A model generated the notes under the pieces. The model was given only the letters and a program-made list of their open reading frames with translations, made no database searches and was not told the DNA's origin. Below are positions 50,101 through 56,872 of a stretch of DNA of 64,000 bases, piece by piece. Made by a program: the position numbers and the translations under genes. Source of the stretch: G965202915 sp965202915 (GTDB taxonomy: Bacteria; Pseudomonadota; Gammaproteobacteria; Eutrophobiales; Eutrophobiaceae); NCBI GenBank assembly GCA_965202915.1, contig OZ241847.1, positions 310,001 to 374,000 of the forward strand. Reading direction: 5' to 3'. Each line of letters begins with the position of its first letter. Position 1 is the stretch's first letter.

Positions 50101-52851
50101 ATCGCCGTCACCGATGCCGATGGCGGCGCCCCGCGAGACTTGGAGCTGGCCGGGGCTGATGCGGATTTGTTTGCGCTGAACGATGACCAGGATGAGTTGT
50201 TCCTGAGAGCGGGCGCGGCGCTGGACTTTGAGACCAAACCGGTATTAGACGTGAGCGTGCAGGTTGCCGCTGATACGACGGTAGCGGCCACCCTGCAAAT
50301 TACCGTTACCGATGTCAACGAGGTGCCGACCACGGGCGGCGATAGAGCCTTCAGGGTGGATGAGGGGGAAAGCTATACCCTGACCGTGGCTGATCTGTCG
50401 GCGACGGATATAGATACGGCCGACGATGCGGCTGCGCTCACCTGGATGGTGCTGGAGGGCGGACCGACGAACGGGCGACTGGTACTGAGCGGCGATCTGG
50501 ACACGCCCATCTCGAGCTTCATCCAGGCCCGGCTTGAAGCGGGCGACGTGGTTTACGTCCATACCAATACCGGCACCGGTGCCAGCCCGGACAACTTCAT
50601 GGTGCGGGTGGAGGACGACCAGGGTGAACAGGCCGACCCCGTCACGGTGAATATCGATATCACCCGCATCCCCGTCCCCGTCATAGACCTGTCCGATCTA
50701 ACCCCGGAGGACGGCTTTATTATCCGGGGCGACGCGGGTGGTGACCGAGCGGGCAGGAGCGTATCCGGCGCCGGCGACATCAACGGTGACGGCTATGCCG
50801 ATTTGATTGTCGGAGCGTACCGGGGCGACGATGCCGGCGAGGCCTATGTGCTGTTCGGCAAGGCCTCCGGCTTTGGCACCCCGATGGGCGGCCGCCGGGT
50901 GATTGATCTGACCAATTTGGCGGCCGGGGACGGCTTTATTATTCAGGGCGATGCGGGCGGTGACCGAGCGGGCAGGAGCGTATCCGGCGCCGGGGACGTG
51001 AACGGCGACGGCTTTGCCGACCTGCTCGTCGGGGCGAACCAGGGCAACGACGGTGCCGGCGAGGCCTATCTGGTGTTTGGCAAGGCCTCCGGCCCATCTG
51101 ATCCGTTCGGCAGCCTGGACAGCACCGACCGCCGGGTGATTGATTTGACCAGCCTGGCCCCCGGGGATGGCTTTATTATCCGGGGTGATGCGAGCGGCGA
51201 CCAGGCGGGCAAGAGCGTATCCGGTGCCGGGGACGTGAACGGCGACGGCTATGCCGACCTGCTCATCGGGGCGGACTTTGCCGATGTCAACACGCTCGAT
51301 AGCGGCAAGATCGATGCCGGCGAGGCCTATCTGGTATTCGGCAAGGCGGACGTTTTTGGCAACCTGATGGATGGCCGCCGGGTGATGGATGTGAGCAATC
51401 TGGTGGCCGGGGACGGCTTTATTATCCAAGGTGATATGAACGACGACCAGGCGGGCAGGAGCGTATCCGGTGCCGGGGACGTGAACGGCGATGGCTATGC
51501 CGACCTGTTCATTGGGGCACCCTTTGCCGATTTCAACACGCCCGATGGCGACAAGACCGATGCCGGCGCGGTCTATGTCGTGTTTGGCAAGGCGGACGGT
51601 TTTGGCGCCCCGATGGGTGACCGCCGGGTGATTGATTTGAGCAATCTGGCGGCCGGGGAAGGCCTTATTATCCAAGGCGATGCGGCGAACGACCGTGCGG
51701 GTTATAGCGTATCCGGCGTCGGCGACGTCAACGGCGATGGCTATGCCGATCTGCTCGTCGGGGCACGCTTTGGCGATGATGGGGGCGACAACGCCGGTGA
51801 GGCCTATCTGGTGTTTGGCAAGGCGTCCGGCTTTGGCGCCCCGATGAGTGGCCACCGGGTGATTGATTTGAGCAATATGGTGATCGGGGACGGCTTTATC
51901 ATCCAGGGGGATGCGGACGGTGACCAGGCGGGCAGGAGCGTATCCGGTGCCGGCGACGTGAACGGCGACGGCTATGCCGACCTGCTCGTCGGGGCCCCCG
52001 ATGCCGATGTCCCCACGTCCGATGGCAACATCAAGCCCGATGCCGGCGAGGCCTATGTCCTGTTCGGCGGCCCGGCCGGTCTGAGCACCGAGGCCGTAGC
52101 GGTGCTCGGCACGGTCGGCGACGACATGCTGAATGGCAACGGCCAGGCCACGGTCGTGCTCGCCGGCGCCGGCGATGACGAGCTGACGATAGACGGCTTT
52201 GGCGCTAACGACCTGCTCAAATTCGACGGCGGCAGCGGCACCGACACCCTGAGCCTGGTCAACCCCGATGCCGACCTGAGCCTGGACCTGAGTGCCCTCG
52301 CCGATACCCGTCTGAGTAGCATAGAGCGCATCGATCTCAGCGGTGGCGGTGACAATAGTCTGACTCTCACTCGTCCGGACCTGCTGAATCTGTCCGAGGT
52401 ACGGACTGAAGGTCGTGCCGAGCTACGGGTTGATGGCAACGCCGGCGACAGCGTCACCGCCGACGATAACGGCTGGGTGCAGCAGGCTGATGACACCATA
52501 GACGGTACCACCTACAATGTCTTCGACAACGGCAACGCCCGCCTGCTGGTCAATACCGCGGTATCGCTGGGCGGGAATTTAATGCCGCCCACCGGCTTGG
52601 CCATCACGCCCACCATGGCTGAGGTCCTGCAGCAATATGCCATGGGCCATACCGTCGATATCCGCGCCTTCATCGAAGACCTGCCGCCGGAGGACGAGGA
52701 ACAAAAGCGCAAGCGCCTGGAAGATGAGCTGGCGATGCTGGGGCCGTTACCGGCGGCAAAGGCGGCGATGGAGCTCGCAGAACCGGCGGCGGTGGCGGAA
52801 CCGGATGCCGATCTGTTCGACCTGCCGCCGTTGATCCCGGATGAGGGCTAA
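41155..52851 (+). CDS. Giant FG-GAP protein 3 (four propeller blocks, 27 repeats)
   Basis: A 3898-residue protein, the largest gene in the window, with a GTG start at the position of the paralogues' ATG. Order: shared N-terminus; linker from palindromic repeats (TPQPPLSGG, TNPPDKGGAGG); dockerin-like loops; two CSPG/cadherin-like and one cadherin segment (42110-43110); then FG-GAP blocks at about 43120-44810 (7), 45345-46970 (7), 47860-49495 (7) and 50675-52075 (6). CSPG-like domains precede the third and fourth blocks, and an extra cadherin segment is at about 50020-50320. Each block ends in the DDVLNIDGF/SSIERIDLSG module. The tail ends DLFDLPPLIPDEG. Linkers often contain PSDPFGSLDS. Many Asp/Asn loops suggest calcium binding. 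Inferred to be a long extracellular fibre or adhesin; secretion signal not identified. Confidence 0.9.
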   Translation: MTDKVKLKGPLGRPLSLTNPLMTLSPVMGAGNRIYRAEEATAPAEAQTLLLLSPSAESTSPAVVLAPQLVPVILPLGLSPDSPDKAEPQSAGLPALGTLLATGFTAPTPQPPLSGGLSSHSQATNPPDKGGAGGVSKLHRGLAEQHWDLPDQYRDLSEPLALLALTSETQQRPYEVAFQTGPVLSVPLNLSQDDVVNPQDAQFLYYLALPQAPTNLSTLLNSLSATPLSDVRLAELTSLDLTTIIPDLNNDTLTNLLDVRVLYYALRFEDILRASPSLRETLLGDLTTEDNGLDADGRDTVYINLLDRVADLFPVVTTDDGAIEVDTGTSYALTTDDLSARDPDDAGAALSWTVTTAPTSGQLELSTDPDTAIMSFTQAQLEAGEVLYVHTGTDNTGDSFAVQVANPADPEGTAPVPPVTLTVTVSTPADMAPTAVTLNNVVPPLAEDADVSTRTRVADIAVTDTDLGPRDLELIGPDAALFELGDDPVTGMPMLFLIAGAALDFETNPTLEVTVQAALNPSEATADLSLALTDANEAPTTDGDGEFMVVEGASHVLTVEDLTATDIDIGDGAADLTWTFISGGQPANGRLELSGTPITPGTAIDSFTQQQLEAGEVVYVHDDSNTLSDSFTLQVEDDGGLQAADPVIVSIDITRKLDSIDLSELSVADGFVIQGGMGGDRAGQSASGAGDVNGDGFADLIVGARFGDDGGTDAGEAYVVFGRAADSGDTSPGVIDLTNLAPAAGFIIQGDANNDFAGFNVSGAGDVNGDGFADLIVGAYGGDDGGTDAGEAYIVFGKQDNFGSLMGRRRSIDLESLTPEDGFIIQGDAPGDGAGFSVSGAGDVNGDGFADLIVGARFGNDGGDLAGEAYIVFGKENDFGNDVRITLSGSSTVVRRVVDLTNLAPEDGFIIQGDTFRDNTGVSVSGAGDVNGDGFADLIIGAYGGGDGGNLAGEAYVVFGKQDDFGDDVSITLSGGSTVVRRVIDLTNLAPAAGFIIQGDAPGDGAGFSVSGAGDVNGDGFADLIIGAPSADVNTPDSNRGDAGEAYVVFGKEDDPSDPFGSLDSTNRQVVDLTNLAPEDGFIIQGDAGGDYAGRRVSAAGDVNGDGFADLIVVANKGDDGGDNAGEAYLVFGKASGPSDPFGSLMDGRRVVDLDALAPEDGFIIQGDAPNDRVGTGVSAAGDVNGDGFADLIVGAGLADVTTSEGDTKIDAGEAYVLFGGPAGLSSEAAAVLGTDGNDDLNADGADSASGEATVVLAGAGDDVLNIDGFGDNDLLRFDGGSGTDTLSLANPDADTGLDLDLSTLADTRLSSIERIDLSGNADNSLTLTRLDLLNLSEVRTEGRAELQVDGNAGDHVNIIGDWMEGSMQDIGGTMYNVFDNGNARLLVNTAVNVEIPRRIGNIDLTELTTADGFIIQGDAEGDWAGVSVSGAGDVNGDGFADLIVGASFGDDGGTDAGEAYVIFGQAADLGSRDGTHPRVVDLTNLAAGDGFIIQGDAEGDRAGVSVSGAGDVNGDGFADLIVGAHRGDDDGRSAGEAYVVFGKASHPRLIDLESLAPEDGFIIQGDEGYDNAGISVSGAGDVNGDGFADLIVGAYRGDDGGNEAGEAYLVFGKQDGFGDDVGNTLEDGMTMVDRRVVDLTNLDAGDGFIIQGDVGGDRAGGSVSSAGDVNGDGYADLLVGAPKGDDGGNEAGEAYLVFGQASTPRVIDLTNLGAGDGFIIRGDMDNDNAGVGVSSAGDVNGDGFADLIIGANLADVSTSDGNARTDAGEAYVVFGKASGFGSVIDLTNLAAGDGFIIQGDEADDRAGVSVSSAGDVNGDGYADLLVGAYRGDDGGNDAGEAYLVFGKASAPSDPFSSLDTDTNTNRRVIDLNALAPEDGFIIQGGAPGDYAGVSVSAAGDVNGDGFADLIVGAYLADVPVSGFGNTKIDAGEAYVLFGGRAGLSTEAGAVSGTDGDDVLNADGRATVVLAGAGDDVLTIDGFGDADLLKFDGGSGTDTLRLNGAGLSLDLSTLADTRLSSIERIDLSGGAPGGSMSNSLNLRRLDLLNLSELRTRGTDGTTGTVSNDASRAELRVDGNAGDRVAIDTDWMEGSRQEIDGVMYRTLDNGNARLLVNIAVAVDEVLPTTGGDGTFRVFEGRSYTLTQDDLSVRDLDDDAAALIWTVTTAPDSTRGRLALSDDPDVAISRFTQQQLEDSEVVYVHIGSDDTDDSFVVRVMDDEGNQADPVTVNVVIAGKLDNIDLTELTTADGFIIQGDAPFDYAGGSVSGAGDVNGDGFADLIVGVRFGDDGGASAGEAYVVFGKSSNPRVVDLTNLAAGDGFIIQGDEASDRAGRSVSGAGDVNGDGYADLIVGASQGDDGGNNAGEAYVVFGKAGGPSDPFGSLDSTDRRVIDLTSLAATDGFIIQGDMNFDYAGGAVSGAGDVNGDGFADLIVGAGQGDDGATEAGEAYVVFGKAGGPSDPFGSLDSTDRRVIDLTNLAAGDGFIIQGDSVGDITGGFVSGAGDVNGDGFADLIVGASGGDDGGTNAGEAYLVFGKASGFGDDVSTTLEDGTTMVIRRVIDLTGLAAADGFIIQGDAEGDYAGGAVSGVGDVNGDGFADLLVGARSGDDGDISAGEAYLVFGKASDPSDPFGSADSSSRQVVDLTKLAPEDGFIIRGDFFRDRSGGAVSGAGDVNGDGFADLLVGARDVDNISNIAGEAYLLFGKASGFGSVDGSSRQVVDLTGLAPEDGLIIQGDARGDNAGFSVSAAGDVNGDGFADLIVGANLATRTNAGEAYVLFGGPAGLSTETAAGDGVLNVDGMATVVLAGAGDDVLNIDGFGPADLLRFDGGGGTDTLRLNGAGLSLDLSTLADTRLISIERIDLSGGGAGPGGSMNNSLILTRLDLLSLSEVRTEGRAELRVDGNSGDRVSTDDGGWVRQANVMRDDTMYSVFDNGNARLLVNMAIDISGVDEAPTAVTLTPTMTEFTENANITVPIKVADIAVTDADGGAPRDLELAGADADLFALNDDQDELFLRAGAALDFETKPVLDVSVQVAADTTVAATLQITVTDVNEVPTTGGDRAFRVDEGESYTLTVADLSATDIDTADDAAALTWMVLEGGPTNGRLVLSGDLDTPISSFIQARLEAGDVVYVHTNTGTGASPDNFMVRVEDDQGEQADPVTVNIDITRIPVPVIDLSDLTPEDGFIIRGDAGGDRAGRSVSGAGDINGDGYADLIVGAYRGDDAGEAYVLFGKASGFGTPMGGRRVIDLTNLAAGDGFIIQGDAGGDRAGRSVSGAGDVNGDGFADLLVGANQGNDGAGEAYLVFGKASGPSDPFGSLDSTDRRVIDLTSLAPGDGFIIRGDASGDQAGKSVSGAGDVNGDGYADLLIGADFADVNTLDSGKIDAGEAYLVFGKADVFGNLMDGRRVMDVSNLVAGDGFIIQGDMNDDQAGRSVSGAGDVNGDGYADLFIGAPFADFNTPDGDKTDAGAVYVVFGKADGFGAPMGDRRVIDLSNLAAGEGLIIQGDAANDRAGYSVSGVGDVNGDGYADLLVGARFGDDGGDNAGEAYLVFGKASGFGAPMSGHRVIDLSNMVIGDGFIIQGDADGDQAGRSVSGAGDVNGDGYADLLVGAPDADVPTSDGNIKPDAGEAYVLFGGPAGLSTEAVAVLGTVGDDMLNGNGQATVVLAGAGDDELTIDGFGANDLLKFDGGSGTDTLSLVNPDADLSLDLSALADTRLSSIERIDLSGGGDNSLTLTRPDLLNLSEVRTEGRAELRVDGNAGDSVTADDNGWVQQADDTIDGTTYNVFDNGNARLLVNTAVSLGGNLMPPTGLAITPTMAEVLQQYAMGHTVDIRAFIEDLPPEDEEQKRKRLEDELAMLGPLPAAKAAMELAEPAAVAEPDADLFDLPPLIPDEG

Positions 52852-52852
52852 C

Positions 52853-53032
52853 GGAGTCGGGGTCTCCCGACCCCGATAAAACCCACACCAACAAATATCC
52901 CCCCCTGATAAGGGGGGCAGGGGGGTTCGAGCAACACCGGCACCTTACCCCAACCACACTATGAGCCGTGCTGAGTTACAGTCTGACGATAATGTTGATT
53001 TTTATATACCCGCAACGGGAGTTACGGGCTCC
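52853..53032. repeat. Island repeat element, copy 4, complete
   Basis: Left end 52853-52877 in the second sequence version (stem TCGGGGTC / GACCCCGA, loop TCCC), one base after the gene 3 stop. The right end is 53008-53032. The 180-base copy contains one C/G palindrome (about 52898-52925). The left-end hairpin may also act as a weak terminator for gene 3, although no T-run follows. Confidence 0.85.
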
Positions 53033-53048
53033 TGTAAAAAAACCATAA

Positions 53049-53098
53049 AACCCAAACCATAAACTTCAAGCTATGCTATAATATGGAATATTCCATAT
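53049..53098 (+). promoter_or_regulatory. Promoter with 18-bp palindrome for giant gene 4
   Basis: Nearly identical to the gene 1 promoter: degenerate 14-bp units, extended -10 TGC-TATAAT (-10 at 53077-53082), and the perfect palindrome ATATGGAATATTCCATAT (53081-53098). GAGG precedes the ATG at 53129. Confidence 0.6.
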
Positions 53099-53128
53099 AT
53101 CTGTAATGACCTTACCGAGGTACAAAAC

Positions 53129-53449
53129 ATGACCGAAAAAGCAAAACTCAAGGGCCTGCGCCCCCTGTCCCTTACCAATCCCCTCTCCTCCCCGCTTGCG
53201 GCATTATTGCCGGTCACGGGCGCAGGCAACCGCATCTACCGCGCCGAGGAGGCGACCGCGCCCGCCGAGGCCCAAACCCTGCTGCTGCTGAATCCGACCA
53301 CCGAGTCGACGTCCCCGGCCGTGGTCTCAGCCCCCCAAATTGTACCGGTCATTCTGCCCCTGGACCTGAGCCTGGCCCTGAGCACGGATAAGACGGCCGC
53401 TGAGCCGCAAAGCGCCGGCCTGCCTGGGGGGGGGGGGGGGTACTTGTAA
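53129..53449 (+). CDS. Giant FG-GAP protein 4, N-terminal part, out of frame at poly-G
   Basis: 106 codons from ATG 53129 carrying the shared N-terminus (GLRPLSLTNP, GNRIYRAEEATAPAEAQ), then five Gly codons from 15 G and a TAA stop at 53447. The frame open from the G tract through 53450-53670 reads PLLAPLTGLLHALTTNSPD and then joins the main ORF, matching proteins 2 and 3. One extra G (16) or two fewer (13) would give a single protein of about 1247 residues. As sequenced it is phase OFF. Confidence 0.85.
   Translation: MTEKAKLKGLRPLSLTNPLSSPLAALLPVTGAGNRIYRAEEATAPAEAQTLLLLNPTTESTSPAVVSAPQIVPVILPLDLSLALSTDKTAAEPQSAGLPGGGGGYL
53426..53440 (+). repeat. Poly-G tract, 15 G, in giant gene 4
   Basis: Fifteen G start on a codon boundary. 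The main frame requires a length of 1 modulo 3 (13 or 16). Located at the same codon as the gene 1 tract, after the Gly-Leu-Pro codons. Confidence 0.95.
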
Positions 53450-53670
53450 GCCCGCTCCTGGCGCCGCTTACGGGCCTTCTCCATGCCCTGACAACCAACT
53501 CCCCTGACAAGGGGGGCCAGGGGCCAGGGGAGACTTTCTCTGAACTTGCACCGGGGCTTTTCCAACCCCCCCAACCCCCTCTTATCAGGGGGGGCTTAGC
53601 CCAGCAACACCGAGCCTCATCCGAGCCACTCCCTGCCCTGACTTCGGAGACCCAGCAGCGCCCGTATGAA

Positions 53671-56600
53671 GTGGCGTTCCAGACCGGCCCGGACCTGCTG
53701 GACCGGCTGGACCTGAACGAGGATACCGTCATCAACCCGCAGGACGCCCAGGTCCTGTATTACCTCACCCTCGCCCCAGGCAACCTGACGACGCTTCTGA
53801 CCAACCTGAACGTGACCGACCCGACCGCGCTGACGGACTTGAATTTGTTAAACCCCAGTGCCGCTGCCGCCGCTGTCCCGGCGCTGGACCTGAACCTTGA
53901 TGGCCGCATAGACTTGCAGGATGTGCGGGTCCTGTACTATGCCTATCGGTTTGGGGATATTCTGCGGGCCAGCCCGAGCCTGCGGGAAACCCTGCTCAGC
54001 GACCTGACCGTGGCAGATGAGGGCCTGGATGCCGACCGGCGGGATGCAGTGTATATAGACGTGCTGGACCGAGTGGCGGCACTGGTCCCACCGGTCACCG
54101 AAGGCGATCACGTCTTCCAGGTGATTGAGGGCACAAGCTATACCCTGAGCACGGACGACCTCAGCGCCCGCGACCCGGACGATGCCGCCGCCACTCTGAT
54201 CTGGATGGTGACGGACATCCCGGACAACGGCCAACTGGAACTGAGCACGGACCCGGGCGTGGCAATTACCCCCGGCATGAGTTTCACCCAGCAGCAGCTT
54301 GAGGCGGGCGAGGTGCTCTACGTCCATACCGGTGGCGATGACACCGACGACGGCTTTACCGTGTTGGTGCGCAACCCCGATGCCCCCGAGAGTGCGGTGC
54401 AGGCCGAGCCAGTCACGTTGACGGTGACCGTCAGGCCTGGCGTAGGCCTGACGAGCCTGGAACCGGCAGACGGCTTCATTATTCAGGGCGATGCGCCCAG
54501 CGACAGGGCGGGCGAGAGCGTATCCGGAGCCGGGGACGTGAACGGCGACGGCTATGCCGACCTGATCGTCGGGGCAACCAGGGGCGACGACGGTGGCAGC
54601 GATGCCGGCGAGGCCTATGTCGTATTCGGCAAGGCCTCCGGCTTTGGTTCCCTGGACGGCGACACCAATCGTCGGGTGCTTGACCTGACTGGCCTGGCCG
54701 AAACGGACGGCTTCATCATCCAGGGCGACGTGGCCGGCGACCAGGCGGGCAGGACGGGCAGGAACGTATCCGGAGCCGGGGACGTGAACGGCGATGGCTT
54801 TGCCGACCTGATCGTCGGGGCATTCCGTGGTGGCGACGGTGGGTTCCGTGCCGGCGAGGCCTACGTCGTATTCGGCAAGGCCTCCGGCTTTGGTTCCCTG
54901 GACGGCGACACCAATCGCCGGGTGATCGACCTGACAGACCTGGCCACGACGGACGGCTTTATCATCCAGGGCGATACGATGCGAGACGGTGCGGGCTTCA
55001 GCGTATCCGGAGCCGGCGACGTCAACGGCGACGGCTATGCCGACCTGATGGTCGGGGCGCCCTATGGCGACGACACTGGCAGCCTCAGTAGCGGTGAGGC
55101 CTATATCGTATTCGGCAAGGCGTCCGGCTTTGGTAGCCTGGACGACGGTACCAACCGCCAGGTCGTGGACCTGACTGGCCTGGCGGCGGCGGACGGCTTT
55201 ATTATCCAAGGGGAAAGGGTCAATGGCAATGCGGGCCATAGCGTATCCAGAGCCGGCGACGTCAACGGCGACGGCTATGCCGACCTGATCGTCGGGGTAC
55301 CCTTTGCGGGCATGCTTGGGGTCTATGTGGTGTTCGGCAAGGCAGGCGCTTTTGGCCGCTCAGTCACCACTACCGTGCAGGGGGAAGGCACCTTTCCCCG
55401 CCAGGTGATCGATCTGACCGGACTGACGGCGGCGGATGGCTTCATTATCCAGGGTGCTGGGACAAACGACCAAACGGGCAGGAGTGTATCCGGAGCCGGC
55501 GACGTCAACGGCGACGGCTTTGCCGACCTGATCGTTGGGGCACCCAGCGGCGACAACGGTGGGCTCAGTGCCGGCGAGGCCTATGTCGTATTCGGCAAGG
55601 CGGACAGCTTTGGCAGTCCGGACAGTGCCAACCGCCGAGTAATTGACCTGACTACCCTGGCCGAAGCAGACGGCTTTATTATCCAAGGCGATGCGACCCG
55701 CAACTATGCGGGTAGGAGCGTATCCGGAGCCGGGGACGTGAACGGTGATGGCTATGCTGACCTGCTCGTCGGGGCTCCGGGGCCCATTGTCGGTCCCACC
55801 ACCGTCGGCGAGGCCTATGTCGTATTCGGCAAGGCGTCCGGCTTTGGCAGTGCAGTCAGCATGGATGACCCAGCGGGCGGTAGCCCCATCATGCGCCGGG
55901 TGATCGATCTGACTACCCTGGCCGAAGCAGACGGCTTTATTATCCAGGGTGATATGGATCGCGATCGGGCAGGCGAGAGCGTATCCGCGGCCGGGGACCT
56001 GAACGGCGACGGCTATGCCGACCTGATAGTCGGGGCACCCAGGGGCGACGACGGTGGGGGCGATGCCGGCGAAGCCTATGTGATATTCGGCGCCCCGGCC
56101 GGGCTGACCACCGAGGCCGACGCGGTTCTGGGCACCACCAGTGGCGACAATCTGAACGCCGACGGCGAGGCGACGGTGGTGCTCGCCGGCGCCGGCGATG
56201 ACGTGCTGAATATAGACGGTTTCGGCGATAACGACCTGCTCAGATTTGACGGCGGCAGCGGCACCGACACCCTGAGTCTGACCGGCACCGGCCTGAGCCT
56301 GGACCTGAGCGCCCTCGCCGATACCCGCCTGAGCAGCATAGAGCGCATAGATCTCAGCGGCAGCGGTGACAACCGCCTGACCCTCACCCGTCTGGACCTG
56401 CTGAATCTGTCCGAGGTACGCATCGATGGCCGCGCCGAGCTACGCGTCGACGGCAACGCCGGCGACCGCGTCACCGTCCCCGCCGACGATGACGGCTGGG
56501 TGCGGGGGGACGATCAAACCATAGAAGGCAACACCTACACTGTCTTCAACAACGGCAATGCCCGCCTGCTGGTCAATACCGCCCTGACGCTGGGCGGGAA

Positions 56601-56871
56601 TTTAGCGCCCACCGGCTCGGCCACCATGCCCACAATGGATGAAGTCCTGCAACAATACGCCACCACCCACACCGTCGATATCCGCGCCTTCATAGAAGAC
56701 CTGCCGCCGGAGGACGAGGAACAAAAGCGCAAGCGCCTGGAAGACGAACTGGCGATACTGGGCCCGTTACCCGCGGCAAAGGCAGCCATAGAACTCGCAG
56801 AACCGACGGCGGTGGCCGAGCCGGAAACCGACCCGTTCGACCTGCCGCCGCTGATCCCCGATGATGGCTAA
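53671..56871 (+). CDS. Giant FG-GAP protein 4, main part (7 FG-GAP repeats)
   Basis: The frame is open from the G tract; GTG 53671 is only the first possible internal start. Order: dockerin-like loops (DLNEDTVINPQDAQVLYYL; DLNLDGRIDLQDVRVLYYAY), one CSPG/cadherin-like domain (about 54090-54440, FTQQQLEAGEVLYVH), one block of seven FG-GAP repeats (54455-56100), one closing module, and the common tail ending DPFDLPPLIPDDG. Its repeats are more diverged from one another than those of genes 2 and 3. Inferred to be a single seven-bladed propeller protein under phase-variable control. Confidence 0.85.
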   Translation: MAFQTGPDLLDRLDLNEDTVINPQDAQVLYYLTLAPGNLTTLLTNLNVTDPTALTDLNLLNPSAAAAAVPALDLNLDGRIDLQDVRVLYYAYRFGDILRASPSLRETLLSDLTVADEGLDADRRDAVYIDVLDRVAALVPPVTEGDHVFQVIEGTSYTLSTDDLSARDPDDAAATLIWMVTDIPDNGQLELSTDPGVAITPGMSFTQQQLEAGEVLYVHTGGDDTDDGFTVLVRNPDAPESAVQAEPVTLTVTVRPGVGLTSLEPADGFIIQGDAPSDRAGESVSGAGDVNGDGYADLIVGATRGDDGGSDAGEAYVVFGKASGFGSLDGDTNRRVLDLTGLAETDGFIIQGDVAGDQAGRTGRNVSGAGDVNGDGFADLIVGAFRGGDGGFRAGEAYVVFGKASGFGSLDGDTNRRVIDLTDLATTDGFIIQGDTMRDGAGFSVSGAGDVNGDGYADLMVGAPYGDDTGSLSSGEAYIVFGKASGFGSLDDGTNRQVVDLTGLAAADGFIIQGERVNGNAGHSVSRAGDVNGDGYADLIVGVPFAGMLGVYVVFGKAGAFGRSVTTTVQGEGTFPRQVIDLTGLTAADGFIIQGAGTNDQTGRSVSGAGDVNGDGFADLIVGAPSGDNGGLSAGEAYVVFGKADSFGSPDSANRRVIDLTTLAEADGFIIQGDATRNYAGRSVSGAGDVNGDGYADLLVGAPGPIVGPTTVGEAYVVFGKASGFGSAVSMDDPAGGSPIMRRVIDLTTLAEADGFIIQGDMDRDRAGESVSAAGDLNGDGYADLIVGAPRGDDGGGDAGEAYVIFGAPAGLTTEADAVLGTTSGDNLNADGEATVVLAGAGDDVLNIDGFGDNDLLRFDGGSGTDTLSLTGTGLSLDLSALADTRLSSIERIDLSGSGDNRLTLTRLDLLNLSEVRIDGRAELRVDGNAGDRVTVPADDDGWVRGDDQTIEGNTYTVFNNGNARLLVNTALTLGGNLAPTGSATMPTMDEVLQQYATTHTVDIRAFIEDLPPEDEEQKRKRLEDELAILGPLPAAKAAIELAEPTAVAEPETDPFDLPPLIPDDG

Positions 56872-56872
56872 C

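Noticed and set aside
28240..56500. RTX nonapeptide arrays in the giant proteins
   Set aside because: Only single GDD/GGSGTDTL-like motifs occur per closing module, not tandem GGxGxDxUx repeats, so I do not call them RTX proteins.
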